Of a stretch of DNA of 64,000 nt, positions 34,676-43,500 are shown piece by piece (within the stretch, counting starts at the first letter, position 1; each line of letters starts with the position of its first letter). This stretch comes from CAWINX01 sp963702055. Lineage in GTDB: Bacteria > Actinomycetota > Thermoleophilia > Solirubrobacterales > 70-9. The notes below the pieces were generated by a model. That model worked only from the letters and a program-made list of their open reading frames with translations. It was not told the DNA's origin and ran no database searches. The DNA lies in contig OY969702.1 in the NCBI GenBank assembly GCA_963702055.1, forward strand, positions 2,294,001 to 2,358,000. The letters run 5' to 3'. A program made the position numbers and the translations under genes.

Positions 34676-35836
34676 ATGTCAATGCGACAGCTGCCCCGCA
34701 TCTATCGACTGCCCAAGGGGAGCTTCTTCCTCTTCGGTCTGCGCGGCGTCGGCAAGAGCACCTGGATCCGAGCGCAGCTCCCCGACGCGCACCGATTCGA
34801 CCTGCTCGACGAGGGGCTCTACCAGAGCCTGCTGGCCGATCCCGCGCCGTTCGCCGGCGAGCTCCGCCGACTCGACCCGGGGGAGTGGGTGGTGGTCGAC
34901 GAGATCCAGCGCCTGCCGGGCCTGCTGAACGAGGTCCATCGCTTCATCGAGGACCGCGGGCTGCGCTTTGCGCTGCTCGGGTCGAGCGCTCGCAAGCTTC
35001 GCGCCGCCGGGGTCAACCTGCTCGGGGGCCGCGCCCTGTGGCGGGAGATGTTCCCCCTCACCCCCGAGGAGCTGGGCGAGGACTTCCACCTCGATCGCGC
35101 CCTCGAGATCGGCGCGCTCCCCCTGGTGCTCGGCTCCGACTCCCCGCAGGAGACCCTGCGCGCCTACGTCCAGCTCTACCTGCGCGAGGAGATCAAGGGC
35201 GAGGCGCTGGTCCGCAACCTGCCGGGCTTCGCGCGCTTCCTTCCCGTCGCCGCGCTGTTTCACGGCCAGCTCGTCAACGTCGCCGGGATCGCCCGCGACG
35301 CCGGCGTCGCGCGGACCACTGTCGAGGGCTACCTGGGCGTCCTCGAGGACACCCTCCTGGCGCGGCGGCTGCCGGCCTACGAGGCGCGCCTGCGGGTGCG
35401 CGAGCGCAAGCATCCGAAGCTCTACTGGGTGGACCCGGGCGTCGCCCGGGCGGCAAAGGGAGCCGGCGGCTCCCTCGCTCCCGAGGAGGCCGGACCCCTG
35501 CTCGAGGGCTGGGTCCACACCCTGCTTCGCACCTACATGGCCGAGCGCGAGCTGGCCGATGAGGTCGCCTACTGGGCGCCGGCGGAGTCCAAGCGGCTCG
35601 AGGTCGACTTCGTCCTGCGCCGCGGCGCCGAGCTCTGCGCCCTCGAGGTCAAGGCCTCGCGCCGCGTCCACCCCGGGGACTTCGCCGGCCTGCGGGCGAT
35701 CGCCGAGCTGTCCGGGCTGCGGCGACGGATCCTGATCCACCGCGGCGACCGTCCAACCAAGACGGAGGACGGAATCGACGCTTGGCCGATCGAGACCTTC
35801 CTCGAGGCGCTCGAGGGCGATCGCCTCTGGTCGTGA
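34676..35836 (+). CDS. AAA-type ATPase with C-terminal DUF4143
   Basis: 386 residues from ATG 34676 (leaderless by sequence). Walker A is GLRGVGKST (21-29), Walker B WVVVDEIQRL (71-80), then an arginine-rich sensor-like segment ALLGSSARKLRAAGVNLLGGRA. The C-terminal DUF4143 region includes YLGVLEDTLLARRLPAY and the nuclease-like EVDFVLRRGAELCALEVKA (PD-(D/E)xK-like E...D...ExK arrangement). These proteins occur alone in many genomes and their role is uncertain; a defence or toxin-like function has been suggested for relatives but is inference here. The gene sits between two copies of the acyl-CoA dehydrogenase 3' end. Confidence 0.85.
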   Translation: MSMRQLPRIYRLPKGSFFLFGLRGVGKSTWIRAQLPDAHRFDLLDEGLYQSLLADPAPFAGELRRLDPGEWVVVDEIQRLPGLLNEVHRFIEDRGLRFALLGSSARKLRAAGVNLLGGRALWREMFPLTPEELGEDFHLDRALEIGALPLVLGSDSPQETLRAYVQLYLREEIKGEALVRNLPGFARFLPVAALFHGQLVNVAGIARDAGVARTTVEGYLGVLEDTLLARRLPAYEARLRVRERKHPKLYWVDPGVARAAKGAGGSLAPEEAGPLLEGWVHTLLRTYMAERELADEVAYWAPAESKRLEVDFVLRRGAELCALEVKASRRVHPGDFAGLRAIAELSGLRRRILIHRGDRPTKTEDGIDAWPIETFLEALEGDRLWS

Positions 35837-35838
35837 GG

Positions 35839-35872
35839 CAGCGCAACATCATCGCCAAGACACTCGGCCTCT
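35839..35872 (+). repeat. Direct repeat, copy 2: duplicated acyl-CoA dehydrogenase 3' end
   Basis: Thirty-three of 34 bases match 34590-34623, including the codons QRNIIAKTLGL, here followed by TAG instead of TGA. It begins four bases after the ATPase stop (35834-35836) and has no upstream coding sequence of its own. Confidence 0.8.
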
Positions 35873-36099
35873 AGCCGGGCCCGCCTTCGCAGTACGCGGC
35901 GTTTCTCCTTGTAAAGAAGCTGTTCTTTCACGCCGAGATCCGTGCGTGGGCTTGAGCATTTTGGGTAGAAACGGACGTATTTACTAGGTCATCTGGTTTG
36001 ACGTATGGGCCACGCGTCCATACTGTCCGCCGCCGAATGGTGGGAAATTGGCTGATCAGTCGGCCTCTTCCCGCTCCAGAGACTTTCAAGGAGGCAGCG
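35873..36099 (+). promoter_or_regulatory. Spacer with a probable promoter for the following secreted protein
   Basis: TTGACG at 35998-36003 followed after 17 bp by TACTGT (36021-36026), or CATACT at shorter spacing, is the best promoter candidate. AAGGAGG at 36088-36094 is the Shine-Dalgarno of the gene at 36100. No other gene was seen in the 227 bp. Confidence 0.4.
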
Positions 36100-37392
36100 G
36101 TGCATTCAGCAGACAGTGACAAACACATGAGCGCCTGGGTCGGCGGCCGTAAGCGGCGGCGACTCGCGCTGGCGGCGACGGCTATCGCCGCGTTTGCGAT
36201 CTCGGCCTTCGCGGCGGTTCCGTTCGCGAGCGGCGCGGTCGTCTACGACAACATCGCGACTCCGCAGCCGGGGAACGTTCCCAGCGAAGCGTTTGAGGCA
36301 ACCTCAACCTCCGAGTGGGGCGGCCAGGTTCAGTTGGCCGGCACCGAGCGGAAAGAGCCCAAGGTCACCGTGCTGATGAGCAGTTGGGGCTGTCAGAACG
36401 GCGGCAACGCGACATGCCAAACGGCTCCCGGAGCGACATTCACCCACACGATCACCCTGAACCTGTATGCGGTCCAGCCCGATCAGTCTCCCGGGGCCCT
36501 CTTGGCAAGCAAAACCGGGGTCTTCGCGATTCCCTATCGGCCCTCGGCCGACCTTGTCCACTGCAGTGGCGGCCCGTGGTACGACGCTGCGAGTGGCAAC
36601 TGCTACAACGGCTACGCGACGCCGATCAGCTTCAACTTCGCGGGAGATGGCGTGACGCTTCCAGACAACGTAATCGTCACAGTCGTCTACAACACCTCCA
36701 ACCACGGCTACGCGCCGATGGGCGCCCAGCCTTGTCAGACTCAGTCCGGCGGTTGTGGATATGACTCGCTCAATGTGGGAGCACAGACCGCCGGCCCGGT
36801 GGTCGGATCCATTCCATCCGACCTCATCGACGACACGTACGCCGCGAGTTCGTGGGGTGGGGCGTACTGCGATAACACGCCTAGCGACAGCCTCCGCCTG
36901 GACGACTGCACCCCGGGGAACGGCTGGGCGGACTATCAGCCCTCGTTCAGAATCTCCGCGTTTGCTACCGACGAGGGCCCCGTTGGCCCCGCCGGCCCGA
37001 CAGGGGCTACGGGCGCCACCGGTCCCGCCGGGAAGAGTTCCTCCTCCGGCTCGATCGCGTTGAAGCGCAAGATGGCGATCAGCTTCTCCAGGTCGAGTGT
37101 CTCGGTCAGCCGCACCGGGACCGTGGCGATTCCGGTGCGCTGCACCGGCTCGGTCGCCTCTCACTGCGTCGGCACCCTGGCGCTGAGGGCGCTCGGCACG
37201 GCTCAGAGCGCCACCTACGTGATTCCAAAGGGCAAGAGGGCCAAGGTCCGCATCCACCTCAGGGCGCGCCTGCGGCGCCGGATGCTCAGCGCCGGGGGCG
37301 CGGGAGTGAAGGCAAGGGCCATCGCCCGCACCGAACAGCCCGCGGGCGCGGGCGGCCTGTTCAAGTCCTTCCACAGGCTGCGGTTGTCATAA
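36100..37392 (+). CDS. Secreted protein with short collagen-like segment
   Basis: GTG 36100 is chosen for its AAGGAGG five bases upstream (430 residues); ATG 36127 would remove nine residues. A basic N-terminus (GGRKRRRLALAAT) and hydrophobic core (AIAAFAISAFAAVPFASGAV) form a signal peptide. The mature part has a beta-sandwich look (VVYDNIATPQPGNVPSEAFEA, TFTHTITLNLYAV, NVIVTVVYNTS) with several Cys, followed by a collagen-like GPVGPAGPTGATGATGPAG and a basic C-terminal beta-domain (SVSVSRTGTVAIPVRCTG). The function is unknown; cell-surface localisation is inferred. A strong hairpin follows. Confidence 0.75.
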   Translation: MHSADSDKHMSAWVGGRKRRRLALAATAIAAFAISAFAAVPFASGAVVYDNIATPQPGNVPSEAFEATSTSEWGGQVQLAGTERKEPKVTVLMSSWGCQNGGNATCQTAPGATFTHTITLNLYAVQPDQSPGALLASKTGVFAIPYRPSADLVHCSGGPWYDAASGNCYNGYATPISFNFAGDGVTLPDNVIVTVVYNTSNHGYAPMGAQPCQTQSGGCGYDSLNVGAQTAGPVVGSIPSDLIDDTYAASSWGGAYCDNTPSDSLRLDDCTPGNGWADYQPSFRISAFATDEGPVGPAGPTGATGATGPAGKSSSSGSIALKRKMAISFSRSSVSVSRTGTVAIPVRCTGSVASHCVGTLALRALGTAQSATYVIPKGKRAKVRIHLRARLRRRMLSAGGAGVKARAIARTEQPAGAGGLFKSFHRLRLS

Positions 37393-37403
37393 GCCTGGAC
37401 GCC

Positions 37404-37437
37404 GGGCGGGGTCGCGCGTGTAGTCGCGGCCCCGCCC
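37404..37437 (+). terminator. Strong GC hairpin after the collagen-segment protein
   Basis: GGGCGGGGTCGCG (37404-37416) pairs with CGCGGCCCCGCCC (37425-37437), 13 pairs with one G-T wobble, loop of eight. No U-run follows. It lies 11 bp after the stop codon. Confidence 0.65.
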
Positions 37438-37515
37438 AGGCGTGCTGTACCGAATATTTGTCGACTTCTGTCCAAGTGACGACTTGGACTCGTCTTTTCG
37501 TCCGATACGCCGTGC

Positions 37516-38676
37516 GTGGAAGCACGGTTCGGACAGAGACTTTGCTCAGCGATCGTCGTGGCGTTCGCGCTCAGCCTTGCCTGCGCGCCGGCCGGCCAGG
37601 CCGCGTCGCGTAAGCCGCTGCCGCGCGCTCTCTCGACGCTCTCGACGCTGGACCTGCCGGCGACCGCGCCGAGCGCCGTAGCCTCCTCGACCCCCGAGCC
37701 ACAGGCGGGGGACGTCACCGACTCGGCCTCCTACGCGGAGTACCCGGCCGGCCCCGGCTACACCGTGCGGGCGGCGTCCAGCGCCTACGACGCGGCCCAG
37801 ATCCAGTCGGTGGTCGACGTTCTCGGCTCGCTGCACCACGGGCCGGAGCTCTCGCAGCTCTCCGTCTACGTCGCCACCCCTCAGGAGATAGCGGGCATCT
37901 GCGGCTCCACCGTCCTCGCCTGCTATTTGCCGGGGCCGCAACGGATGGTCATCTCCGGGGTCGATCGCCCGGTCGACGGGGTGCCGCGCGACTTCGCGAT
38001 CGCCCACGAGTACGGCCACCACATCGCCAACAACCGCAGCGGCGCGGCCTATCCGGCGATTGAGGCCGGCACGATCCGCTGGGCCACCTACGAGCGGGTC
38101 TGCCAGTTCAGCCGCGCCCGCAAGCTCTTCCCCGGCGACCAGGGCGCCCACTACTTCGAGGATCCCGAGGAGGCGTTCGCCGAGTCCTATGCTCACCTCA
38201 CCAAGCCGGGCGCCAGGGTCTCTTGGCAGTACTCGTCTCTACTGCGTCCGACCCGCGCGTCGCTAGCGAAGATCCGCGCCGACGTCTCGAGGCCCTGGAA
38301 CGGTCCGGTGACACAGACGTGGAACGGCTCGATCCGGTCCACCCCCGCGACGATGCCCCGGGCTCGGATGCGCCGCGTCGGGCGGGTGGGCCTGGGTGGC
38401 GCCCAGATCGTCGGCCTCAAGCCATGGGAGGCGATCCGCCGGGTGCGCACCCCGCTCGACGGCACCGTCGAGGTCTCGGTAACCGCGCCGGCCGGCGCCG
38501 ACTACGCCGTCGCGCTCCGCGACGCCAGGACCAACCGGGTGCTCTCTCGCGCCTCCACCGGCGATGGCGGCACCGCCGGCGTCTCCTACGGCAACTGCGG
38601 CCACGGAGCCCTCAGGGTCCAGGTCCGCAGCCTCTACGGCAACGGCCCCTTCACCGCCTCAATCGTCAGGCCCTGA
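37516..38676 (+). CDS. Secreted zincin-like putative metallopeptidase
   Basis: GTG 37516 gives 386 residues; the start is uncertain because no Shine-Dalgarno is evident. Signal peptide: IVVAFALSLACAPAGQA. The zinc-binding HExxH motif is HEYGH at residues 164-168 within FAIAHEYGHHIANN, and DPEEAFAESYAHL downstream may supply the third ligand (Glu in a gluzincin-like arrangement). A C-terminal beta-domain (TPLDGTVEVSVTAPAGADYAVAL) resembles a jelly-roll extension. A signal peptide plus zinc motif suggests an extracytoplasmic peptidase; the substrate is unknown. Confidence 0.75.
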   Translation: MEARFGQRLCSAIVVAFALSLACAPAGQAASRKPLPRALSTLSTLDLPATAPSAVASSTPEPQAGDVTDSASYAEYPAGPGYTVRAASSAYDAAQIQSVVDVLGSLHHGPELSQLSVYVATPQEIAGICGSTVLACYLPGPQRMVISGVDRPVDGVPRDFAIAHEYGHHIANNRSGAAYPAIEAGTIRWATYERVCQFSRARKLFPGDQGAHYFEDPEEAFAESYAHLTKPGARVSWQYSSLLRPTRASLAKIRADVSRPWNGPVTQTWNGSIRSTPATMPRARMRRVGRVGLGGAQIVGLKPWEAIRRVRTPLDGTVEVSVTAPAGADYAVALRDARTNRVLSRASTGDGGTAGVSYGNCGHGALRVQVRSLYGNGPFTASIVRP

Positions 38677-38693
38677 GGGCTCCCTGTAGGTAG

Positions 38694-39149
38694 TCATCGT
38701 GAAGCGCTTGACGGAGCGGCATTGAACGGATCCTCGGCCCTGATTCCGTCGAAGCGCCTGAAGTCGCGGCCGCGGGTGTAGATCGCGCCAACGCCGTGCT
38801 GGCGCATCAGCGCGACGATATGCCCGTCGGGCACGTCGTTGCCGCGGTCGGCGTCGTTGCGGGTCGCGAGGTAGAGCTCCCAGAACCCGTCCTCCTCGCC
38901 GGGCGTGCGGACGTGGGGCGCGGCGAGAAGAGCATTGACGTTGGCGATTGCGTCCCCGGGGCTGAGGGGCCGGGGGAGAACCGCGGGGTGGGTGACGATC
39001 CGCAGGTAGGCCATGATCGTCGGCCAGAAGAGGTAGACGATCTCCGGCCCTGCGGCCAGGCGCTCCACCAGGGCTCGGGCGGGCTCGTGAACCGGGTCGG
39101 CCTCGTTGGACGCATAGATCAGGATGTTCGCGTCGAGGGTGACGCTCAA
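38694..39149 (-). CDS. vapC: VapC-type PIN-domain toxin (second vapBC)
   Basis: 151 residues from a TTG start at 39149, overlapping the vapB stop (TTGA). PIN motifs: D6 in VTLDANILIYAS, E20 region, and later DVPDGHIVALMRQHGVGAIYTRGRDFRRF with the conserved D residues. Family activity is RNA cleavage, blocked by the upstream antitoxin. The pair is unrelated in close sequence to the vapBC at 24176-24820. Confidence 0.85.
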   Translation of the reverse strand: MSVTLDANILIYASNEADPVHEPARALVERLAAGPEIVYLFWPTIMAYLRIVTHPAVLPRPLSPGDAIANVNALLAAPHVRTPGEEDGFWELYLATRNDADRGNDVPDGHIVALMRQHGVGAIYTRGRDFRRFDGIRAEDPFNAAPSSASR

Positions 39150-39376
39150 TGGTCGAGCAAGGAGCTCAGCGCCTCCTTGTCCTCGAGGTCCACGGCCGGC
39201 CTGCCCAGATCGCCGCTCACCCAGGAGAAGGGACGGGACTGAGGCTCGCGCTCCTCGCGAAGCCCGCGAGCCAGCAGCTGGGAGGCGAGCTCGCCGATCG
39301 ACTTGTGCTCGCGCTTGCTGCGCCGGCGGAGCTCGCGCATTACCGACGGATCAAGGTTGAGCGTCGTCCTCGACAT
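39146..39376 (-). CDS. vapB: VapB-type antitoxin (second vapBC)
   Basis: 76 residues from ATG 39376 (MSRTTLNLDPSVMRELRRRS), a ribbon-helix-helix N-terminus followed by a helical linker and an acidic end (LEDKEALSSLLDH). A longer frame to 39406 exists but would overlap the promoter. Coupled to vapC by TTGA. Confidence 0.82.
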   Translation of the reverse strand: MSRTTLNLDPSVMRELRRRSKREHKSIGELASQLLARGLREEREPQSRPFSWVSGDLGRPAVDLEDKEALSSLLDH

Positions 39377-39384
39377 GATGTTTG

Positions 39385-39413
39385 ATGCTAGCAGTGCCCG
39401 CACCACGTGCCAA
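39385..39413 (-). promoter_or_regulatory. Predicted promoter of the second vapBC
   Basis: On the minus strand TTGGCA (39413-39408) is followed after exactly 17 bp by TAGCAT (39390-39385), nine bases before the ATG at 39376, so the mRNA would have almost no leader. Confidence 0.5.
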
Positions 39414-39446
39414 TGCGAGTCGCTTCGAGCGGCTTCCTGCGCCGCG

Positions 39447-39476
39447 TTGACGGTCTGATGCCTTATCAGGCATAAT
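39447..39476 (+). promoter_or_regulatory. Promoter and operator of the second XRE-nucleotidyltransferase module
   Basis: TTGACG (39447-39452), an 18-bp spacer and CATAAT (39471-39476) form a good promoter; transcription would begin at about the GTG start at 39484 (leaderless). The spacer holds the perfect inverted repeat ATGCCT-TATC-AGGCAT (39458-39473), which also covers part of the -10. The TATC centre is shared with the site at 32556-32569. Confidence 0.65.
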
Positions 39477-39483
39477 CTAATCC

Positions 39484-39813
39484 GTGGATGCAGGCAAATT
39501 GATCAGGCGTACACGCGACCGTCACGGGATCAGCCAGCGCAGTCTCGCGCTGCGAGCCGGCACCAACCAAGCGGCCGTGAGCCGGATCGAGCGCGGTGAG
39601 GTATCCCCCAGCGTCGCCACCGTCGAGCGGCTGTTGGCTGCCATGGGTGAGGGGCTGAAGCTGGAGGCGGAGCCGGTTGAGCGAGACCACGACCCCGTTC
39701 ACCTCCGCGCGGCGCTGAAGCGAACCCCGGCGGAAAGGCTCGAGCTGGCGATTTCCTGGAACCGCCTCGCCGGGCGCCTGACGGAAGCGGGACGGAGCGC
39801 CCGTGCCGGCTGA
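39484..39813 (+). CDS. XRE-family regulator, putative antitoxin (second module)
   Basis: 109 residues from GTG 39484. HTH: KLIRRTRDRHGISQRSLALRAG, TNQAAVSRIERGEVSPSVATV. The C-terminal DPVHLRAALKRTPAERLELAI matches the same position in the protein at 32569. It overlaps the downstream nucleotidyltransferase gene by 11 bp, implying coupled synthesis. The leaderless promoter with a palindrome indicates autorepression. Confidence 0.85.
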   Translation: MDAGKLIRRTRDRHGISQRSLALRAGTNQAAVSRIERGEVSPSVATVERLLAAMGEGLKLEAEPVERDHDPVHLRAALKRTPAERLELAISWNRLAGRLTEAGRSARAG

Positions 39814-40294
39814 TCGTCACTCCGAGCCGCTCGACGCGCAGCGGATCTTCGACGAGCTCGCGCGCCATGAGGTCGACTTCGTGCTGGTCGGCGGCATGGC
39901 AGCTCAGACGCACGGGAACACTCGGATGACGAACGATGTCGATGTAATTCCCGCACCCGACCCGGAGAACCTGGCGCGACTCGCCGACGCGTTGCACGCG
40001 TTGGAGGCGCGCGTGCTCAACCCCGGACATGAGGGGATCGAGATCGACGCCTCGATGCTTCCCCGCGCGACAATCTGGCAGTTCGCGACCCCACATGGCG
40101 ACATCGATGTGTTGCATGAGGCGCCGGGCGCGAGTCCGTATGTCGAGCTTCGTCAGCGCGCCCTGGTCATCGCGCTCGCCGACGTGCAAGTCCCCGTCGT
40201 CGGCCGCGACGACCTCATACGGATGAAGCTGGCCCGAGGGCGGCCGGTGGATCGCGCCGATGTCGCCGCCCTCACCGATCGGCCCGACGATTGA
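39803..40294 (+). CDS. Nucleotidyltransferase, putative toxin (second module)
   Basis: 163 residues from GTG 39803. Core: HEVDFVLVGGMAAQTHGNTRMTNDVDVIPAP, with the GG and DxD elements of DNA polymerase beta-type nucleotidyltransferases. GDIDVLHEAPG supplies a third acidic strand and VPVVGRDDLIRMKLARGRPVDRADVAAL matches the C-terminal signature of the homologue at 32937. It ends in acidic RPDD. Probably a toxin controlled by the XRE partner; the target is unknown. Confidence 0.82.
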   Translation: MPADRHSEPLDAQRIFDELARHEVDFVLVGGMAAQTHGNTRMTNDVDVIPAPDPENLARLADALHALEARVLNPGHEGIEIDASMLPRATIWQFATPHGDIDVLHEAPGASPYVELRQRALVIALADVQVPVVGRDDLIRMKLARGRPVDRADVAALTDRPDD

Positions 40295-40578
40295 CCGCCG
40301 GCCCCGGGGCAAGGGTTGAGCGCTACGCCTGTCTTGTGCTTTCCCTACGCGGGAAGCTCGAGGCGCAGGCCGCGTTCCTCGGCGGCGTCGGGCGGGAAAA
40401 TACTGCGGAAGCGTCAAGTCTGCGGCGAAAAATGCATCCGCGGCTTCCGTTGCGAAGCAGCCTTGAGGGCGCAGCAAACGCCTGAGCGACCGCACCCCGA
40501 GTTTGGCCGGCGGCAGCGCCAAAAGACCCCCAAATTGGGGATGAATCTGGCCTTCGGAGCTAGGTAGGGTCGGCCTCT
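40295..40578 (+). promoter_or_regulatory. Spacer upstream of the ELWxxDGT gene
   Basis: No gene was found in 284 bp. CCCCAAATTGGGG (40528-40540) is a perfect palindrome about 40 bp before the start of the next gene. Around 40400-40440 the sequence is A-rich (GAAAATACT, GAAAAATGC) and may hold the promoter, but no clean -35/-10 pair was identified. Confidence 0.3.
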
Positions 40579-43500
40579 ATGCTGAGAGCGTCTCGTCCCA
40601 TTCGCCGTCCAGGTCAATCCTTCGCGGTCCGATCCAGGCAGCGGATCACCCGCCCCGCCAGGCTGGGGGCCCTGGTTGCAACGACGGCCGCGGTCGCCCT
40701 GTCAGCGGGCAGCTCCGTAGCGATGGCAAACGACCCGGTGCAGCTCTCGGCAGTCCAGAACGCCACAGCCGCCTCCAACCCCAGCAACCTGGCCGCGATA
40801 GGCAGCACGCTCTACTTCAGGGCAGACGGCGGCAGCGGGGCCGCACTCTGGAAGTCCGACGGGACGGCGGGCGGTACGCAGATGGTCAAAGACATCGCCC
40901 CCGCGAACCTGACAGCTGACAGCGCCACCGGCACCCTCTATTTCACGGCCGACGACGGCAGCAACGGGGTCGAGCTGTGGGAGTCCGACGGCACGGCGGG
41001 CGGGACGCAGATGGTCAAAGACATCAACTCCACGCCGGGCGCCTCCTCCAACCCGGGCAACCTGACCGTTGACGAGTCGGCCGGGCCCAACCAGGGAACT
41101 CTCTACTTCACGGCCGACGACGGCAGCGACGGGATCGAGCTGTGGGAGTCCGACGGGACGCCGGGCGGGACGCAGATGGTCAAGGACATCAACTCCACGC
41201 CAGGCGCCTCCTCCAACCCGGCCAACCTGACCGTCGACGACTCCTCCGGGCCCAACCAGGGGACTCTCTACTTCAAAGCCAACGACGGCAGCCACGGCTT
41301 CGAGCTGTGGAGCTATGACCCCGGCGGAGGGGGCGACCCGCAGCTCGTGGACATCAACCCGACCGGTAGCTCCAACCCGTCCAACCTGACCGTCGACGAC
41401 TCCCCCGGGCCCAACCAGGGCACCCTCTACTTCACGGCCAACGACGGCACCGATGGCTTCGAGCTGTGGAGCTATGACCCCAGCAGCGGCGCTCCGCAGC
41501 CGCAATTGGTGAAAGGCATCGACCCCGACGGCTCCGGCTCCGACCCGGGCAACCTGACCGTCGACGAGGCCGCCGGCACCCTCTACTTCACAGCCCAGAG
41601 CCCGTCCGGCATCGCGCTTTGGAGCTACGACCTCGCTGGAGGAAGCGATCCGCAGATTGTCCAAGACATCGATCCCGCCAACCTCACTGCCGACAACGTC
41701 TCCGGCGCCCTCTTCTTCGCCGCCAACGACGGTACCCACGGGACCGAGCTGTGGGAGTACGACGGGACTCCCGGCGGGGCGCATATGGTCAAAGACATCA
41801 ACCCCAACCCCGGCGCCGGTTCCAATCCATTGGGGCTCACTGTCGACGACTCGGGCGGGCCCAACCAGGGAACCCTCTACTTCACGGCCAACGACGGCAG
41901 TAACGGGACCGAGCTGTGGAGCTATGACCCTGCCGGAGGCGGCGGCCCCCATCTTGTGGACATCAACTCCATGCCGGGTGCCTCGTCCAAACCCACCGGT
42001 CTGATCGTCGCCGGCAACACCCTCTACTTCGCCGCCAACGACGGCGTGACCGGGACCGAGCTGTGGAGCTATGACCCCGCCGGTGGGGCTCCGGGGTTGG
42101 TCAAGGACATCAACCAGGTTCCGGCTGGGTCTCCTCCGGTGTCGGACCTCACCAACGTCAACGGCACCCTCTTCTTCACCGCCTCCACCAGCGGCGCAGG
42201 GGACGAGCTGTGGAAATCCGACGGCACCGTCGGCGGCACGCAGATGGTCGCCGACATCTGGCCAGGCTCCGGCAGCTCCTCCCCTTCGAACCTCACCGCG
42301 GTTGGCGGCACCCTCTTCTTCAGCGCCAACGACGGCACCCACGGGACCGAGCTGTGGGAGTCAGACGGCACAACGGGCGGCACCCAGATGGTCAAAGACC
42401 TCAGGCTTCCCGGCGGCTCCAACCCAATCAATCTCAGCGACGTCGACGGCATCCTCTACTTCAGCGCCGACGACGGCACGCATGGAGCCGAGCCGTGGAG
42501 CTATAACCCCGTCGGCGGAGGCGACCCGCAGCCACTCGGCGACATCAACCCCAGTGGTTCCTCCTTCCCCTCCCACTTCACCGGGGTGGGCGGCAAAGTG
42601 GTGTTCATCGCCAACGACGGCGGCGACGGCGCCGAGCTGTGGGAGTCCGACGGGACGCCGGGCGGGACGCAGATGGTCAAGGACATCAACCCCAACCCGG
42701 GCGCCGGCTCCAACCCAGCGTGGCTCCCCGACGGGCTGGGGACCCTGAACGGCGACCTGCTCTTCTCCGCCGACAACGGCTCCGACGGCACCGAGCTGTG
42801 GAAGACCGACGCCACCGCGGCGGGAACGACGGAGGTCGCCGACATCAACCCCGGCTCCGCCGGCTCTTTCCCGATCGGGTTCACCAACTTCAACGGGGCG
42901 GCCCTGTTTGCAGCCGACGGCGGTTCGGGCAGCGAGCTGTGGACGACCGACGGCACGACGGCCGGCACGAAACCGGTTGCCGATGTCATTCCCAGCTCTC
43001 GCGCCATCTCCGGAGGCACGCTCTTCCTCGCGGCCGGCGAGGTCCTCGGCCCCAACCCGCAGCTGTGGACGACTGATGGCACGACGGCCGGCACCACGCA
43101 GCTCAAGGACATCAACGTTGCCCCCTCGAGCGCGGGGCCGGCAGGACTCGGGGTCAGCGTCAACGGTGCCCTCTACTTCACCGCGGACGACGGCACCCAC
43201 GGCTATGAGCTGTGGAAGTCCGATGGCACGCCGGGGGGGACGCAGATGGTCGCCGACCTCAACCCGAGCGGCGACTCCCGCCCCACCAACCTCGTCGCGA
43301 TCGGCAACACCCTCTACTTCACCGCCAACGACGGCGCCCACGGCACCCAGCTGTGGAGCCTGGACACAGGGCCCGACAGCTCGGCGAGCGGCGACGCGCC
43401 GGCCGGCGGCACGGTGGCGACCAACTCGACGACGAGTGCCGACGATCCGGTCGGCACCGCGGTGACGACTCCGGTCGCCGGCCCGGTGACGATCGACGAG

